Shown piece by piece: positions 19,094-27,195 of a stretch of 64,000 nt of DNA. Source of the DNA: Enterococcus phoeniculicola ATCC BAA-412 (GTDB taxonomy: Bacteria; Bacillota; Bacilli; Lactobacillales; Enterococcaceae); assembly GCF_000407505.1 (NCBI RefSeq), contig NZ_ASWE01000001.1:679324-743323 (forward strand), given 5' to 3'. Under the pieces are notes generated by a model. The model worked only from the letters and a program-made list of their open reading frames with translations. It searched no databases and was not told the origin of the DNA. The translations under genes were made by a program, and so were the position numbers. Within the stretch, counting starts at the first letter, position 1. The number at the start of each line of letters is the position of its first letter.

Positions 19094-20175
19094 CTGCAGT
19101 CCTTTCTGGGACGATTATAAACATGTAGTGGAAGAGGCGTGATTTCTGCCTTTTCCCAGGCGCTCATTAAAGGTAAAATGCCTGATTTTTGATTGAATAA
19201 CACAATCCCGCAGTCGCCGCCTCCAGCCCCAGAGGACTTTGCTGCACCATCAAAGGTTTCTGCTAAATCACATAGCTCTTTTAATGCGGCCGTTTCAATC
19301 GTTACACCAGTAAGGTGGGACAGCTCATTAAGGAGGCGACGGTTTTTTCGAATCATTTGTTGAATCAAGTGCACATCATCAGTAAGAAATCCTTGAATTA
19401 TTTGTTCTACACATTTTTTGCTTTCGGATAGAAATTCTTTATATCTTGTTTGTTGCTGCTGTTTCGATTGGTGAACCCGATCCACTAAATCAGAAGTGGA
19501 AGCTGGGCTACCTGTCCAGCCGATAATTAGGCGTAAGTCCTTTGGTGCATTTAATGGTTTAATAAGTAGACCAGGCCAATCCATTTGCAAAAGCTGGGTC
19601 ACTGAACAGTTTTTTTGCTGGGTCTTTATCCATTCGTGGTCAAAAGTAGAAAAAGCAAGCCAACCACCATAACAGCTTGCTGCTATATCGCCACATGAGC
19701 CATTTCCCTGCACTTCTAAATGGGCTAGGGCAGCTAGCTTGAAAATCTCCAATAAATCTAATTGTAAGCCGTAGAACGCATTTAACGCTTTGATTGTTGC
19801 GACAGTTACGGCACCGCTAGAACCTAAACCATATTTTCGTCCGTTTGAACTATCTAATTCACTAGTTACTTTTAAATCGTAAAAAGAAAGAAGGACGTTT
19901 TTTTCTTGTGCATATTTTTCAGTTAAACGAATCGCTGCCAAAATATAGTGAAAAGGATTTTCACGGATATCTAAAACAAGTTCACCGTTTCTTCGCGTCC
20001 AGCGGATAGGCAAATCACTATATTGAGTGGATTGAATACTACCAATTTTTCTAGCAGCATTCATAGTGACCGTAACAAATTGGTCGACAGCGACGATAAT
20101 TGCAGGATGTCCAGTTTCGACAACAGCATATTCGCCAGCAATATATAACTTTCCAGGTGCGGATACTTCAATCAT
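19090..20175 (-). CDS. mvaK2: Phosphomevalonate kinase
   Basis: GHMP-superfamily kinase that makes mevalonate 5-diphosphate from 5-phosphomevalonate. It has 361 residues. GHMP motif 1 is [22 protein letters not shown], motif 2 the ATP loop [15 protein letters not shown], and motif 3 [12 protein letters not shown] near the C terminus. An AAGGAAG sequence serves as SD. It is 15 nt downstream of the decarboxylase and overlaps the isomerase, supporting one transcript. The Gram-positive mevalonate pathway of this type supplies isoprenoids for undecaprenyl phosphate and menaquinone. Confidence 0.95.
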   Translation of the reverse strand: MIEVSAPGKLYIAGEYAVVETGHPAIIVAVDQFVTVTMNAARKIGSIQSTQYSDLPIRWTRRNGELVLDIRENPFHYILAAIRLTEKYAQEKNVLLSFYDLKVTSELDSSNGRKYGLGSSGAVTVATIKALNAFYGLQLDLLEIFKLAALAHLEVQGNGSCGDIAASCYGGWLAFSTFDHEWIKTQQKNCSVTQLLQMDWPGLLIKPLNAPKDLRLIIGWTGSPASTSDLVDRVHQSKQQQQTRYKEFLSESKKCVEQIIQGFLTDDVHLIQQMIRKNRRLLNELSHLTGVTIETAALKELCDLAETFDGAAKSSGAGGGDCGIVLFNQKSGILPLMSAWEKAEITPLPLHVYNRPRKDCR

Positions 20176-20190
20176 GATAAACTTCCTTTT

Positions 20191-21165
20191 TTATAAGATT
20201 TCGATTCCAGGTCCTGCGTAAGCAGTTACCAGTTGTGCGGAATCAAAGAGTGTTTCTAAATACGCTTTTACATGAGGAATATTTTTTTTCTCAACGAGGA
20301 CTTTCACGTTTGGTCCAGCATCCATCGTAAAGTAGCAATCAATTCCTGTAGATCGTAACTGACGAACCGCCTGCATGGCTTTTAAACTATCAGATGACCA
20401 ATACGTAAATGGAGGAGTAGCAGCCAAGGTTGTTCCATGCATTTTTAAACAGTTTGCTTCAGCAACTTCTCCTAAAGCGGTAAAGTTTTTTTCTTGAATT
20501 GCATGTTTAGCTTTTGCTAAATCTTTTGGTGCATCTGCTAACCAACCAGAATAAAAGCTTGATGTTTCAACTGTTCTACGCATACCATCGCGGCTGGAAA
20601 CATCTTTTTCTTGATCGTTGACAAGAACGAATAGCATAGCGAGCTCATTCTCCCAGTTGTCGGATGAAAGCTTGTGGGCAAAAGAGGTCAGGTCGTCATT
20701 TCCTTGCTCCCATTCAACAAATCCGCCAAAAATACTTCGACAAGCAGAGCCAGAGCCTCTGCGAGCTAGACGAGATAGGTCTTTATCAGAGAGCTGTAAA
20801 TCCAATGCTTGATTACAAGCCGCAGCCAATGCAGCCAGCCCACTTGCGGAGGAGGCTAAACCTGCAGCAGTTGGAACAAAATTTTTACTGGTTACTTTTG
20901 CATAACAGGAAGTTCCTGCCAGCTCTCGTACAAGATTAAGAAATTGGCTGATTTTCATTGTTGCTTTTTCCTCTTGTAACTGATTATCTAGGTAAAATAT
21001 ATCCTTTGTATAGGATTCATCAAAAATAACTTCTGTTTCTGTGTAAAAAGCATCCAGTGTTAAAGACAAACTGTTGTTCATTGGTAAGATAAGGGTTTCG
21101 TCTTTTTTCCCCCAATACTTAATTAAAGCGATATTTGTAAATGCGCGTGCGTTTCCTTTATGCAT
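20191..21165 (-). CDS. mvaD: Diphosphomevalonate decarboxylase
   Basis: ATP-dependent decarboxylation of mevalonate 5-diphosphate to isopentenyl diphosphate. It has 324 residues, with the family N terminus FTNIALIKYWGKKDE, the phosphate loop TAAGLASSASGLAALAAAC and FTMDAGPNVKVL near the C terminus containing the conserved Asp. It overlaps the upstream mevalonate kinase by 8 bp. The order mvk-mvaD-mvaK2-fni matches that recalled for enterococci and streptococci. Confidence 0.96.
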   Translation of the reverse strand: MHKGNARAFTNIALIKYWGKKDETLILPMNNSLSLTLDAFYTETEVIFDESYTKDIFYLDNQLQEEKATMKISQFLNLVRELAGTSCYAKVTSKNFVPTAAGLASSASGLAALAAACNQALDLQLSDKDLSRLARRGSGSACRSIFGGFVEWEQGNDDLTSFAHKLSSDNWENELAMLFVLVNDQEKDVSSRDGMRRTVETSSFYSGWLADAPKDLAKAKHAIQEKNFTALGEVAEANCLKMHGTTLAATPPFTYWSSDSLKAMQAVRQLRSTGIDCYFTMDAGPNVKVLVEKKNIPHVKAYLETLFDSAQLVTAYAGPGIEIL

Positions 21166-22102
21166 AGGTATGTACTCCTAATCCTTGAATCCAAGTAGCA
21201 ACAGCTCCATTTTTTTCTAAAGCTTTACAAACTACTTGAGCTTCTTCTTTTGTGTTGGTCAAAGCAATCATACAACCGCCACGACCACCACCTGTCAGCT
21301 TAGCCCCTAAGGCACCTGCATCAATTGCTGCATGAATTAGTGTGTCCAGTAGGTCATTGCTGACTGTCAGCTCTTTCAAATGTGTCTGAGCCTCGTTCAT
21401 TGTGTCTGCTAGTTTTTGAACTTGGTTTTGGCTAATTGCTTCTTTTGCTTCTCTTGTTAATTGACCTAGTCGGTGTATTCTTGGCATCACTGGTTCAACC
21501 AGCTCATGTTCCATTTCAACAGCATATGCAACATCTTTAACCGCGGTACGTGTTTGTCCTTTTATCCCGGTATCAGCCACAACTAAAAAAGCTTCAACAT
21601 TCAAGTCAAATGGAGTAAAGGGCTGTCCTCTTCTGAAGTAAATAGGATTATTTCCGCTAGTTGCTGCGGCATCAATGCCGCTTGGGTTTCCATGGGCAAT
21701 CTGTTCCGCATGTTCAACATAGGCCAACAATTCTTCTTGTGAAAGAGGCTTGTCTAACAAATCAAAAAAAGCGCGAGTGATGGCAACTGCAACAGCAGCG
21801 CTTGAACCCATGCCACGTTCGGCAGGAATGGTACTGTCAATTTCAATTAGAATTGGTCCAATGGGATACTCTTTTTCTAGCTGTTGAACTAATGTTTTGA
21901 TACTTTTTAAAGTGAAAGGGGCTTTCTCTAATGAACCTTTATAGTAGGAACAATGTAACCGAAAAGAATCGCTTGGACGAATCGTTGCGGTAATTGTTGT
22001 TGCTGAAAAAGGGAAGGCAATGGCAGGCTCTCCGTAAACTACGGCATGTTCACCCATCAAGATGATTTTTCCATTTGCTTTTCCATAACCGATATTTTTC
22101 AT
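21158..22102 (-). CDS. mvk: Mevalonate kinase
   Basis: Phosphorylates mevalonate at O5 with ATP, the first step of this operon. It has 314 residues. GHMP motif 1 is GKIILMGEHAVVYGEPAIAFPF, motif 2 ERGMGSSAAVAVAI, and motif 3 KLTGGGRGGCMIAL. The catalytic Asp is in the GIDAAAT block. It is the first gene of the operon, with SD AAGGAGC. HMG-CoA synthase and reductase, which supply mevalonate, are not in this window. Confidence 0.95.
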   Translation of the reverse strand: MKNIGYGKANGKIILMGEHAVVYGEPAIAFPFSATTITATIRPSDSFRLHCSYYKGSLEKAPFTLKSIKTLVQQLEKEYPIGPILIEIDSTIPAERGMGSSAAVAVAITRAFFDLLDKPLSQEELLAYVEHAEQIAHGNPSGIDAAATSGNNPIYFRRGQPFTPFDLNVEAFLVVADTGIKGQTRTAVKDVAYAVEMEHELVEPVMPRIHRLGQLTREAKEAISQNQVQKLADTMNEAQTHLKELTVSNDLLDTLIHAAIDAGALGAKLTGGGRGGCMIALTNTKEEAQVVCKALEKNGAVATWIQGLGVHTYA

Positions 22103-22456
22103 TTTTATGTAGCTCCTTTAATGAATAAAATCCTATTCTATTTTACACGATAATTAGTGAAAACCAAGCAAATTTCTATTAAAGTTAGAATTTTCCGTGA
22201 ATTTCAAGTGAATTTGCAAAAAAAATCCCTCATATAATAAGAGGATACATGTCTTATACAGTTTACTCGAAGAAAGAGAAAGAAGTAAATTAAACCTGCA
22301 TGATTTTATGAAAATTTGTGACTTTCTTAAAAGATTTTTGAGAAATGGATGAGTCTTTTATAGTCTGAATTGACGATAATTCTTATTGAGAGTATATTGT
22401 ATTAGTTAGATTTTCTTTTGAAAATCAAGATTAATGATGAAGTGAGTTGGAGGTCA
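22103..22456. other. Divergent promoter region, mvk and deoxynucleoside kinase
   Basis: A 354-bp AT-rich gap. The plus-strand promoter is annotated separately. On the minus strand a TTGGTT-N16-TAAAAT pair about 30-60 nt upstream of mvk is a weak promoter candidate. No open frame or RNA structure stands out. Confidence 0.4.
22370..22398 (+). promoter_or_regulatory. Promoter of deoxynucleoside kinase gene
   Basis: TTGACG (22370-22375), a 17-nt spacer and TATATT (22393-22398). Confidence 0.65.
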
Positions 22457-23101
22457 ATGAGTGTGATAGTATTAGCAGGTACCATTGGAGCAGGAAAATC
22501 AAGTTTAACAAAAATGATGGCCGATCATCTAAACAGCCAAGCATTTTATGAATCAATAGATGACAATGAAGTATTGCCTTTATTTTATGCAAATCCAGAA
22601 CAATATGCTTTTTTGTTACAAATTTATTTTTTAAATAAACGGTTTGAAAGTATTAAACAAGCGCTAGTTGATGATAATAATGTTTTAGATCGTTCTATTT
22701 ATGAAGATTCATTACTTTTCCATTTAAATGCCGATTTAGGGCGCGCAACAGAAACAGAAGTAAAAGTGTATGACGAGCTATTGGCAAATATGATGGAAGA
22801 GCTACCTTATGCGGCGAAGAAAAAACATCCTGATTTGCTAGTACACATTAAGGTGTCATTTGAAACAATGCTTGAGCGTATCCAAAAAAGAGGCAGAGAT
22901 TACGAGCAATTAACATTTGACCCAAGCCTTTATGACTATTATAAAGAGTTAAATCACCGATATGATAAATGGTACGATGAGTATAACGAAAGTCCGAAAA
23001 TTCAAATTGATGGAGATCGCCATAACTTTGTGGATGATCCTTTAGCAAAAGAATATGTTCTTCGTTTAATTGATGAAAAAATAGAGGAAATACGTAAATA
23101 G
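22457..23101 (+). CDS. Deoxynucleoside kinase (dGK/dCK type)
   Basis: Salvage kinase that phosphorylates deoxynucleosides to monophosphates. About 214 residues from MSVIVLAG. Walker A is AGTIGAGKSS right at the N terminus, followed by the FYESIDDN substrate block, the catalytic-type motif LDRSIYEDSL (the DRS/DRY motif of the family) and the lid region RIQKRGRDYEQ. The annotated ATG at 22457 has GGAGG only 3 nt upstream; a GTG at 22463 would have ideal spacing, so the start may be two codons later. Longer upstream starts lack an SD. Substrate preference cannot be read with confidence. Confidence 0.88.
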   Translation: MSVIVLAGTIGAGKSSLTKMMADHLNSQAFYESIDDNEVLPLFYANPEQYAFLLQIYFLNKRFESIKQALVDDNNVLDRSIYEDSLLFHLNADLGRATETEVKVYDELLANMMEELPYAAKKKHPDLLVHIKVSFETMLERIQKRGRDYEQLTFDPSLYDYYKELNHRYDKWYDEYNESPKIQIDGDRHNFVDDPLAKEYVLRLIDEKIEEIRK

Positions 23102-23358
23102 TCATAGGTTCATAAATTAATCTGAAGAGGTTGAGCCAAGTGGTGAGCATCAAGAAACAAGTAGGTACGGTGCATCATCAGAAGCAAGCTTCGAGAGCTC
23201 AGCACCAAATAGGTACATTTTCTTATATCTTCAGCTCAACATGTTTTATGCGCAGAAGAGGCTGAGTTATTTCTTTTCAACTATTTAGGAGGTCTGGGCA
23301 TAACCATCATAGTTATGGCTCAGTCTCTTCTTTTTTTATAGGCAAGTAAAGGAAACAA
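23102..23358. other. Intergenic region with terminator-like element
   Basis: No gene in the 359-bp gap up to queT. At 23288-23338 a GGGCATAAC / GTTATGGCTC hairpin ends in a run of T. It resembles the GGGACATAAC/GTTATGTCCC hairpins at 43152 and 52450. Upstream of it (about 23120-23230) the sequence is unrelated to any feature I recognise. Confidence 0.5.
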
Positions 23359-23386
23359 TTGAATCCCTTAAAAATTCTGTTATAAT
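23359..23386 (+). promoter_or_regulatory. Promoter of queT riboswitch transcript
   Basis: TTGAAT (23359-23364), 16-nt spacer, TATAAT (23381-23386), about 20 nt before the riboswitch. Confidence 0.7.
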
Positions 23387-23406
23387 AGTTCATTGTTGCA
23401 AGACAA

Positions 23407-23447
23407 CCGCAGTTCATCAACCCTCCTGCGTAATCAAAACTAGGAGA
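23407..23447 (+). ncRNA. PreQ1 riboswitch (class I-like) of queT
   Basis: Short stem CGCAG / CTGCG with a pyrimidine-rich loop (TTCATCAACCCTC) and an A-rich tail ending AAAACTAGGAG. The loop CCCTCCT can pair with the tail AGGAG, giving the H-type pseudoknot of preQ1-I aptamers. That AGGAG is also the Shine-Dalgarno sequence of queT, so ligand binding would block translation. Context strongly supports it: the next gene is the queuosine-precursor transporter. Confidence 0.75.
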
Positions 23448-23460
23448 AAGGAATGTTTTT

Positions 23461-23961
23461 ATGGAAACAAACAGTAGAAAACAGTTAAGACTTGTTGTAC
23501 TAAATGGAGTAGTTATGGCTTTGTATCTTGCGCTGTCAATTATTTTTCAGCCCGTGTCTTCAGGACCTATTCAGTTTCGGATTTCTGAAAGCTTGAATCA
23601 TTTGGTTGTATTTAACCGAAAACTCATGTGGGGTGTTGTTGGCGCAGTTATTGTTTACAATACCTTTTGGGGATATGGAGTGATGGATGCATTATTTGGC
23701 GGAACGCAAACCTTTTTATCATTAGGGCTCACTGCATTACTTTATCATCGTGTAAAAAATGTGAAGCTACGACTGGTGATTAATACATTGGCGTTTACTG
23801 TGAGTATGGCACTCATTGCGTGGATGATTAATATGACTGGAGGCGGTGCATTCTGGGGAACCTATGGAACACTTGCACTCAGCGAATTTATCATCATGAC
23901 TCTTTCTGCACCTTTGATGTATTATCTAAACAGCAGATTGCATTTTGAAAAAAGAGCGTAG
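23461..23961 (+). CDS. queT: Queuosine precursor ECF transporter substrate-binding protein QueT
   Basis: A 166-residue membrane protein with about five hydrophobic helices. It is the S-component of an energy-coupling-factor transporter, working with a shared EcfAA'T module encoded elsewhere. The family block RISESLNHLVVFNRKLMWGVVGAVIVYN is clear, as are the Gly-rich NMTGGGAFWGTYGTLALSEFIIM residues near the end. It is thought to import preQ1 or another queuosine precursor. The riboswitch upstream and queA and tgt in the window support this. It ends at a very strong terminator. Confidence 0.93.
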   Translation: METNSRKQLRLVVLNGVVMALYLALSIIFQPVSSGPIQFRISESLNHLVVFNRKLMWGVVGAVIVYNTFWGYGVMDALFGGTQTFLSLGLTALLYHRVKNVKLRLVINTLAFTVSMALIAWMINMTGGGAFWGTYGTLALSEFIIMTLSAPLMYYLNSRLHFEKRA

Positions 23962-23980
23962 TTTGTATAAATTTTGAAAT

Positions 23981-24019
23981 AAAAAAGCAAACCAATTGAA
24001 CAAATTGGTTTGCTTTTTT
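23981..24019. terminator. Bidirectional terminator between queT and cbpA
   Basis: Perfect arms AAAAAAGCAAACCAATT / AATTGGTTTGCTTTTTT with a 5-nt loop, placed between convergent genes. Confidence 0.92.
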
Positions 24020-24664
24020 TTAATTCTCTGAATTTTGAAGGTCTTCAATTTCAAGTACTTTAAAGCTTTTACGTTCGAGGTGATCAACAACAGTTGTACA
24101 CAATTCTTTGCTTGTTTTTGCGGGTAAAGTAATTAGTGTACGTCGGATAAATTCATCTTTTCCAATATCTAACGTAATACAGCTGGCAATACTACAATAT
24201 TTTGAAATAATTTTTGTAATAGCAGCCAAATCACCTTGTTTACCTGTCGAAGCGATGGTTAACACATAGCTTCCATTATCGATACTCCAGGATTGTGATA
24301 GCATATTTAATAACGAGCTGTGTGTCAAAATACCATAGAAATGATTGTTGTCATCTAGTACAGTAATGTAAGGCAATTCTTTAATTGTAAAGAAGACTTT
24401 GAAGAATGACGTATTTACATAAATGTACTTTGTTGCATTTTTTAATAGGTGAGTAACAGGAAGTGTCATATCTCCGCCAGTTGATTTATGGCGATAAATG
24501 TGCATTTTATAAATATTTCCACGGAATATCTTTCCGGAATCATCTAAAATAGGGACACAACGATAACCGGAATCTTCGAGAATGTCTAAGGCTTCTTCTA
24601 AGGTGTTGGTTTCTTTGACAGTAGTTAAATCTTTTTTCTTGTAGACCATCGTTTTTAATAACAT
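24020..24664 (-). CDS. cbpA: CBS-domain protein, cyclic-di-AMP-binding CbpA-like
   Basis: A 214-residue protein with a CBS pair (about residues 8-130; repeats containing GYRCVPILDDSGKIFRG and LPYITVLDDNNHFYGIL) and a C-terminal ACT-like region (about 138-205). This CBS-ACT layout matches the c-di-AMP-binding CbpA family first described in Listeria. No enzyme domain, so it is probably a sensor that acts by protein contact. SD GGAGGG precedes the ATG. Monocistronic. Ligand binding is inferred from family only. Confidence 0.75.
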   Translation of the reverse strand: MLLKTMVYKKKDLTTVKETNTLEEALDILEDSGYRCVPILDDSGKIFRGNIYKMHIYRHKSTGGDMTLPVTHLLKNATKYIYVNTSFFKVFFTIKELPYITVLDDNNHFYGILTHSSLLNMLSQSWSIDNGSYVLTIASTGKQGDLAAITKIISKYCSIASCITLDIGKDEFIRRTLITLPAKTSKELCTTVVDHLERKSFKVLEIEDLQNSEN

Positions 24665-24821
24665 AAATATCCCTCCATCAAGACATAATTAATTTGTCAT
24701 GTTCATCATATCATAACTGATTGAAAAACAGTAGCCAGAGTTTTCAGAAAAATTGACAGTAAAGAAAAATCATGCTAATGTTATTAGGTACATTTGTGAG
24801 CTTCAGTAAGGAGGAATACCT

Positions 24822-24974
24822 ATGGCAACAAAAAAAGCAGCGCTTGCATGTTCTGTCTGCGGCTCTCGAAACTATACGAAATCCGTAAGTGAAGGCAAAC
24901 GGAATGAGCGTTTAGAGATTAACAAATTTTGTAAGTATTGTAATCAATATACACTACATAAAGAGACGAAGTAG
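24822..24974 (+). CDS. rpmG: 50S ribosomal protein L33 (zinc-binding form)
   Basis: A 50-residue protein beginning [14 protein letters not shown], with CxxC pairs CSVC and CKYC that would bind zinc (the C+ form). SD AAGGAGG lies upstream. Followed 11 nt later by secE and then nusG, the usual rpmG-secE-nusG cluster of Firmicutes. Small, but codon use and context make it secure. Confidence 0.95.
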   Translation: MATKKAALACSVCGSRNYTKSVSEGKRNERLEINKFCKYCNQYTLHKETK

Positions 24975-24985
24975 GAGGATTTTTT

Positions 24986-25156
24986 ATGAAATTTTTACGT
25001 AGCGTAAAAGACGAAATGAAGAAAGTAACTTGGCCCTCAGGAAAACAATTACGCAGAGATACATTAATTGTTATTGAGACCTCAATCATTTTTGCAGTTA
25101 TGTTTTTCATCATGGATACACTGGTTCAAAATGTATTCGCATGGATTTTAGGCTAA
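24986..25156 (+). CDS. secE: Preprotein translocase subunit SecE
   Basis: A 56-residue protein beginning MKFLRSVKDEMKKVTWPSGKQL, the SecE signature (amphipathic helix with VTWPS) followed by a single transmembrane helix (about 28-50). Forms the SecYEG channel with SecY and SecG. SD GTAGGAGG is shared with the rpmG stop region, suggesting coupling. Confidence 0.96.
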   Translation: MKFLRSVKDEMKKVTWPSGKQLRRDTLIVIETSIIFAVMFFIMDTLVQNVFAWILG

Positions 25157-25263
25157 TTTTTTTAAGAAGACAAACAGTAAGTTTGAATTTTCTTTAAAAT
25201 GCCAGAGATCTTTTAGAATCAACTAGTAATACTCAATCAACGGTGCTATAATGAGTGAGAAGA

Positions 25264-25291
25264 AAAACTTCGGGAAAACTGAGGTTTTTTT
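25264..25291 (+). terminator. Leader hairpin before nusG
   Basis: Small hairpin AAAACTTC / GAGGTTTT (one G-U pair) ending in seven T, between secE and nusG. A TATAAT at 25247 just upstream could be a nusG promoter -10, so the hairpin may attenuate nusG. Confidence 0.5.
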
Positions 25292-25320
25292 ATTTTAGAA
25301 TGAGATGAGGAGCCGAAAAA

Positions 25321-25863
25321 ATGGAAACTTTTGAAAAAAATTGGTACGTGTTACACACGTATTCCGGCTATGAAAATAAGGTAAAAGCAAACATTGAGTC
25401 TCGTGCACAAAGTATGGGGATGGGAGATTTTATCTTCCGTGTGGTTGTTCCTGAAGAAACAGAAACTGAAGTGAAGAATGGCAAGACAAAAGAAATCGTT
25501 CATAAAACATTCCCAGGTTATGTGCTTGTTGAAATGACGATGACAGATGATTCTTGGTACGTGGTGAGAAATACGCCGGGAGTAACTGGGTTTGTTGGTT
25601 CACACGGTGCTGGAAGTAAACCCGCACCTTTGTTGCAAGAAGAAATCAATCATATTCTTCGTTCAATCGGGATGAGCACTCGTCAGTCTGATCTTGATGT
25701 TGAAGTTGGTGAAGTAGTGAAAATCATCGAAGGTGCCTTTTCTGGTCTTGAAGGTCAAGTAACAGAAGTAGATGAGGAAAAACAAAAATTAAAAGTAAAT
25801 ATCGATATGTTTGGTCGTGAAACAAGTACAGAGCTAGACTTTGAACAAGTTGATAAAATTTAA
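25321..25863 (+). CDS. nusG: Transcription termination/antitermination protein NusG
   Basis: A 180-residue protein with an N-terminal NGN domain (KNWYVLHTYSGYENKVKANIESRA start; FPGYVLVEMTMTDDSWYVVRNTPGVTGFVG core) and a C-terminal KOW domain (GEVVKIIEGAFSGLEGQVTEVDEEKQKLKVNIDMFGRETSTELDF). It binds RNA polymerase and modulates pausing and termination. The gene follows rpmG and secE as in other Firmicutes, and ends at a compact terminator. Confidence 0.97.
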   Translation: METFEKNWYVLHTYSGYENKVKANIESRAQSMGMGDFIFRVVVPEETETEVKNGKTKEIVHKTFPGYVLVEMTMTDDSWYVVRNTPGVTGFVGSHGAGSKPAPLLQEEINHILRSIGMSTRQSDLDVEVGEVVKIIEGAFSGLEGQVTEVDEEKQKLKVNIDMFGRETSTELDFEQVDKI

Positions 25864-25888
25864 ACCGAGAAAGCTCTCGGTTTTTTTG
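25862..25888 (+). terminator. nusG terminator
   Basis: Arms AACCGAGA / TCTCGGTT with seven T, starting at the nusG stop. Confidence 0.9.
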
Positions 25889-25928
25889 TACAATAAAAAA
25901 ATTTCTCTACGAAAGAGAGGGAGCATAG

Positions 25929-26804
25929 TTGAAAAAACGATTAGCAGTCATCCTTGTTCTTAGTATATTTCTATTAACGTCCTGTACATCAACAGACAAA
26001 CAGCTAAATACTGGTACGAATGAGACCGCAACCACAACCACAACGAATCAAAATCCAGTAGAAAAGACGGCTGTACCAACATTGTTTATTCACGGATACA
26101 GTGGAAATGAGCACTCGTTTGGCGGAATGATTCAGCGATTAGAAGTAAAAGGAGAGGCTAAAAAAGAGTTGATTCTGACTGTTTCAAATGATGGACAAAT
26201 TTCTGCCGAAGGAAGCCTTTCTGGAGAAAAGGATAACCCAATGGTTCAGGTTTTATTTGAAGACAATAAGAATAATGAATGGAATCAGGCAGAGTGGATT
26301 CGTTCAGCACTCGTGTACCTTAAAGAACAGTTTCAAGTAGAAAAAATTAACTTAGTAGGTCATTCAATGGGAGGCGTCAGTAGTCTGCGCTTTTTAGGTG
26401 CCTATGGACAAGACGCAAGTCTGCCTGCAGTTGAAAAATTTGTTGCAATTGGTGCTCCTTTTAATGAATTTGATGAAACACCTAACATGGAGAGTGTAAC
26501 AAATGAATTGAAAAATGGACCAATCAATAAATCAGGGCGTTATCAGGAGTATCAGCAAACGGTGGCAAATATTCCTGCAAGTGTGGATGTGTTTCTTATT
26601 GGCGGTCAATTAAGTGAGACCGATTTAAGTGATGGAACCGTTCCGCTAGCTAGTGCTTTAGCGGTAAATGCATTACTTAGTCAAAATGGAAATCGTGTTC
26701 AGACGGAAATAATTGAAGGTCAAGAGGCTCAGCATAGTCAACTACATGAAAATTTAGATGTAGATAAGCTAGTTGGTGAATTTTTATGGGAGACTCAGAA
26801 ATAA
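25929..26804 (+). CDS. Alpha/beta hydrolase lipoprotein (DUF915 type)
   Basis: A 291-residue surface lipoprotein starting at a TTG after AGAGGGAG. The lipobox LTSC puts the acylated Cys at residue 19. A Thr-rich spacer (about 30-45) follows. The hydrolase core has the oxyanion segment FIHGYSGNEHSF (53-64), the nucleophile elbow GHSMGG (Ser146), and a candidate Asp in SDGTVPLASALAV with a catalytic His in AQHSQLHENLDV. This is the DUF915/Cip1-like hydrolase group, common in lactic acid bacteria and of unknown substrate. Confidence 0.85.
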   Translation: MKKRLAVILVLSIFLLTSCTSTDKQLNTGTNETATTTTTNQNPVEKTAVPTLFIHGYSGNEHSFGGMIQRLEVKGEAKKELILTVSNDGQISAEGSLSGEKDNPMVQVLFEDNKNNEWNQAEWIRSALVYLKEQFQVEKINLVGHSMGGVSSLRFLGAYGQDASLPAVEKFVAIGAPFNEFDETPNMESVTNELKNGPINKSGRYQEYQQTVANIPASVDVFLIGGQLSETDLSDGTVPLASALAVNALLSQNGNRVQTEIIEGQEAQHSQLHENLDVDKLVGEFLWETQK

Positions 26805-26847
26805 TCAAATATATTTTTTTAAACGAATCAGTAAAAAGTGAAGAGGA

Positions 26848-26925
26848 TGTGGGATAACTAATTAAGTTATCCCACACTTTGTAAAATCTTAATAAAGGTT
26901 GGAAACAGAAGTAACTCATCTCCAC
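26848..26925 (+). repeat. Dispersed repeat: terminator hairpin plus conserved module
   Basis: Arms GTGGGATAACT / AGTTATCCCAC form a hairpin, probably also the terminator of the lipoprotein gene. It is followed by a module containing AATCTTAATAAA and AACAGAAGTAACTC. The same order occurs in reverse orientation at 52400-52485, between the nrdE and nrdF genes. Confidence 0.65.
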
Positions 26926-27093
26926 TGCGTTTGTCTCTCAACAACTTCTACGCATGGGACATGCTAAAGTTGAAGGTCTTCACTACGTTTCGCTCTCAAC
27001 AATCTCTATAAATAGGACAAAGAATTGAAGGTTGTCTTTCACTATCTTCCACACATGCATACTAGAGTTGAAAGCTTCACAAATATGCTGAAC
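26922..27093 (+). repeat. Three imperfect ~60-bp tandem units
   Basis: Units start near 26922, 26981 and 27040. The shared core is CACTxCGTTT..CTCTCAACAA, then a variable GGGACA part, then AAGTTGAAGG. A fourth unit lies in reverse orientation at 33893-34020. The gap 26805-27195 holds no gene besides these repeats. Confidence 0.65.
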
Positions 27094-27195
27094 ACTGCTG
27101 TCTTAATTTCATTTTTTTCGAGTATAAATACTTGCTTACTTTTTGTAAGAGTTTTATGATGATTAAGTAATCATTTTATGAGAGAAGGAATTATC

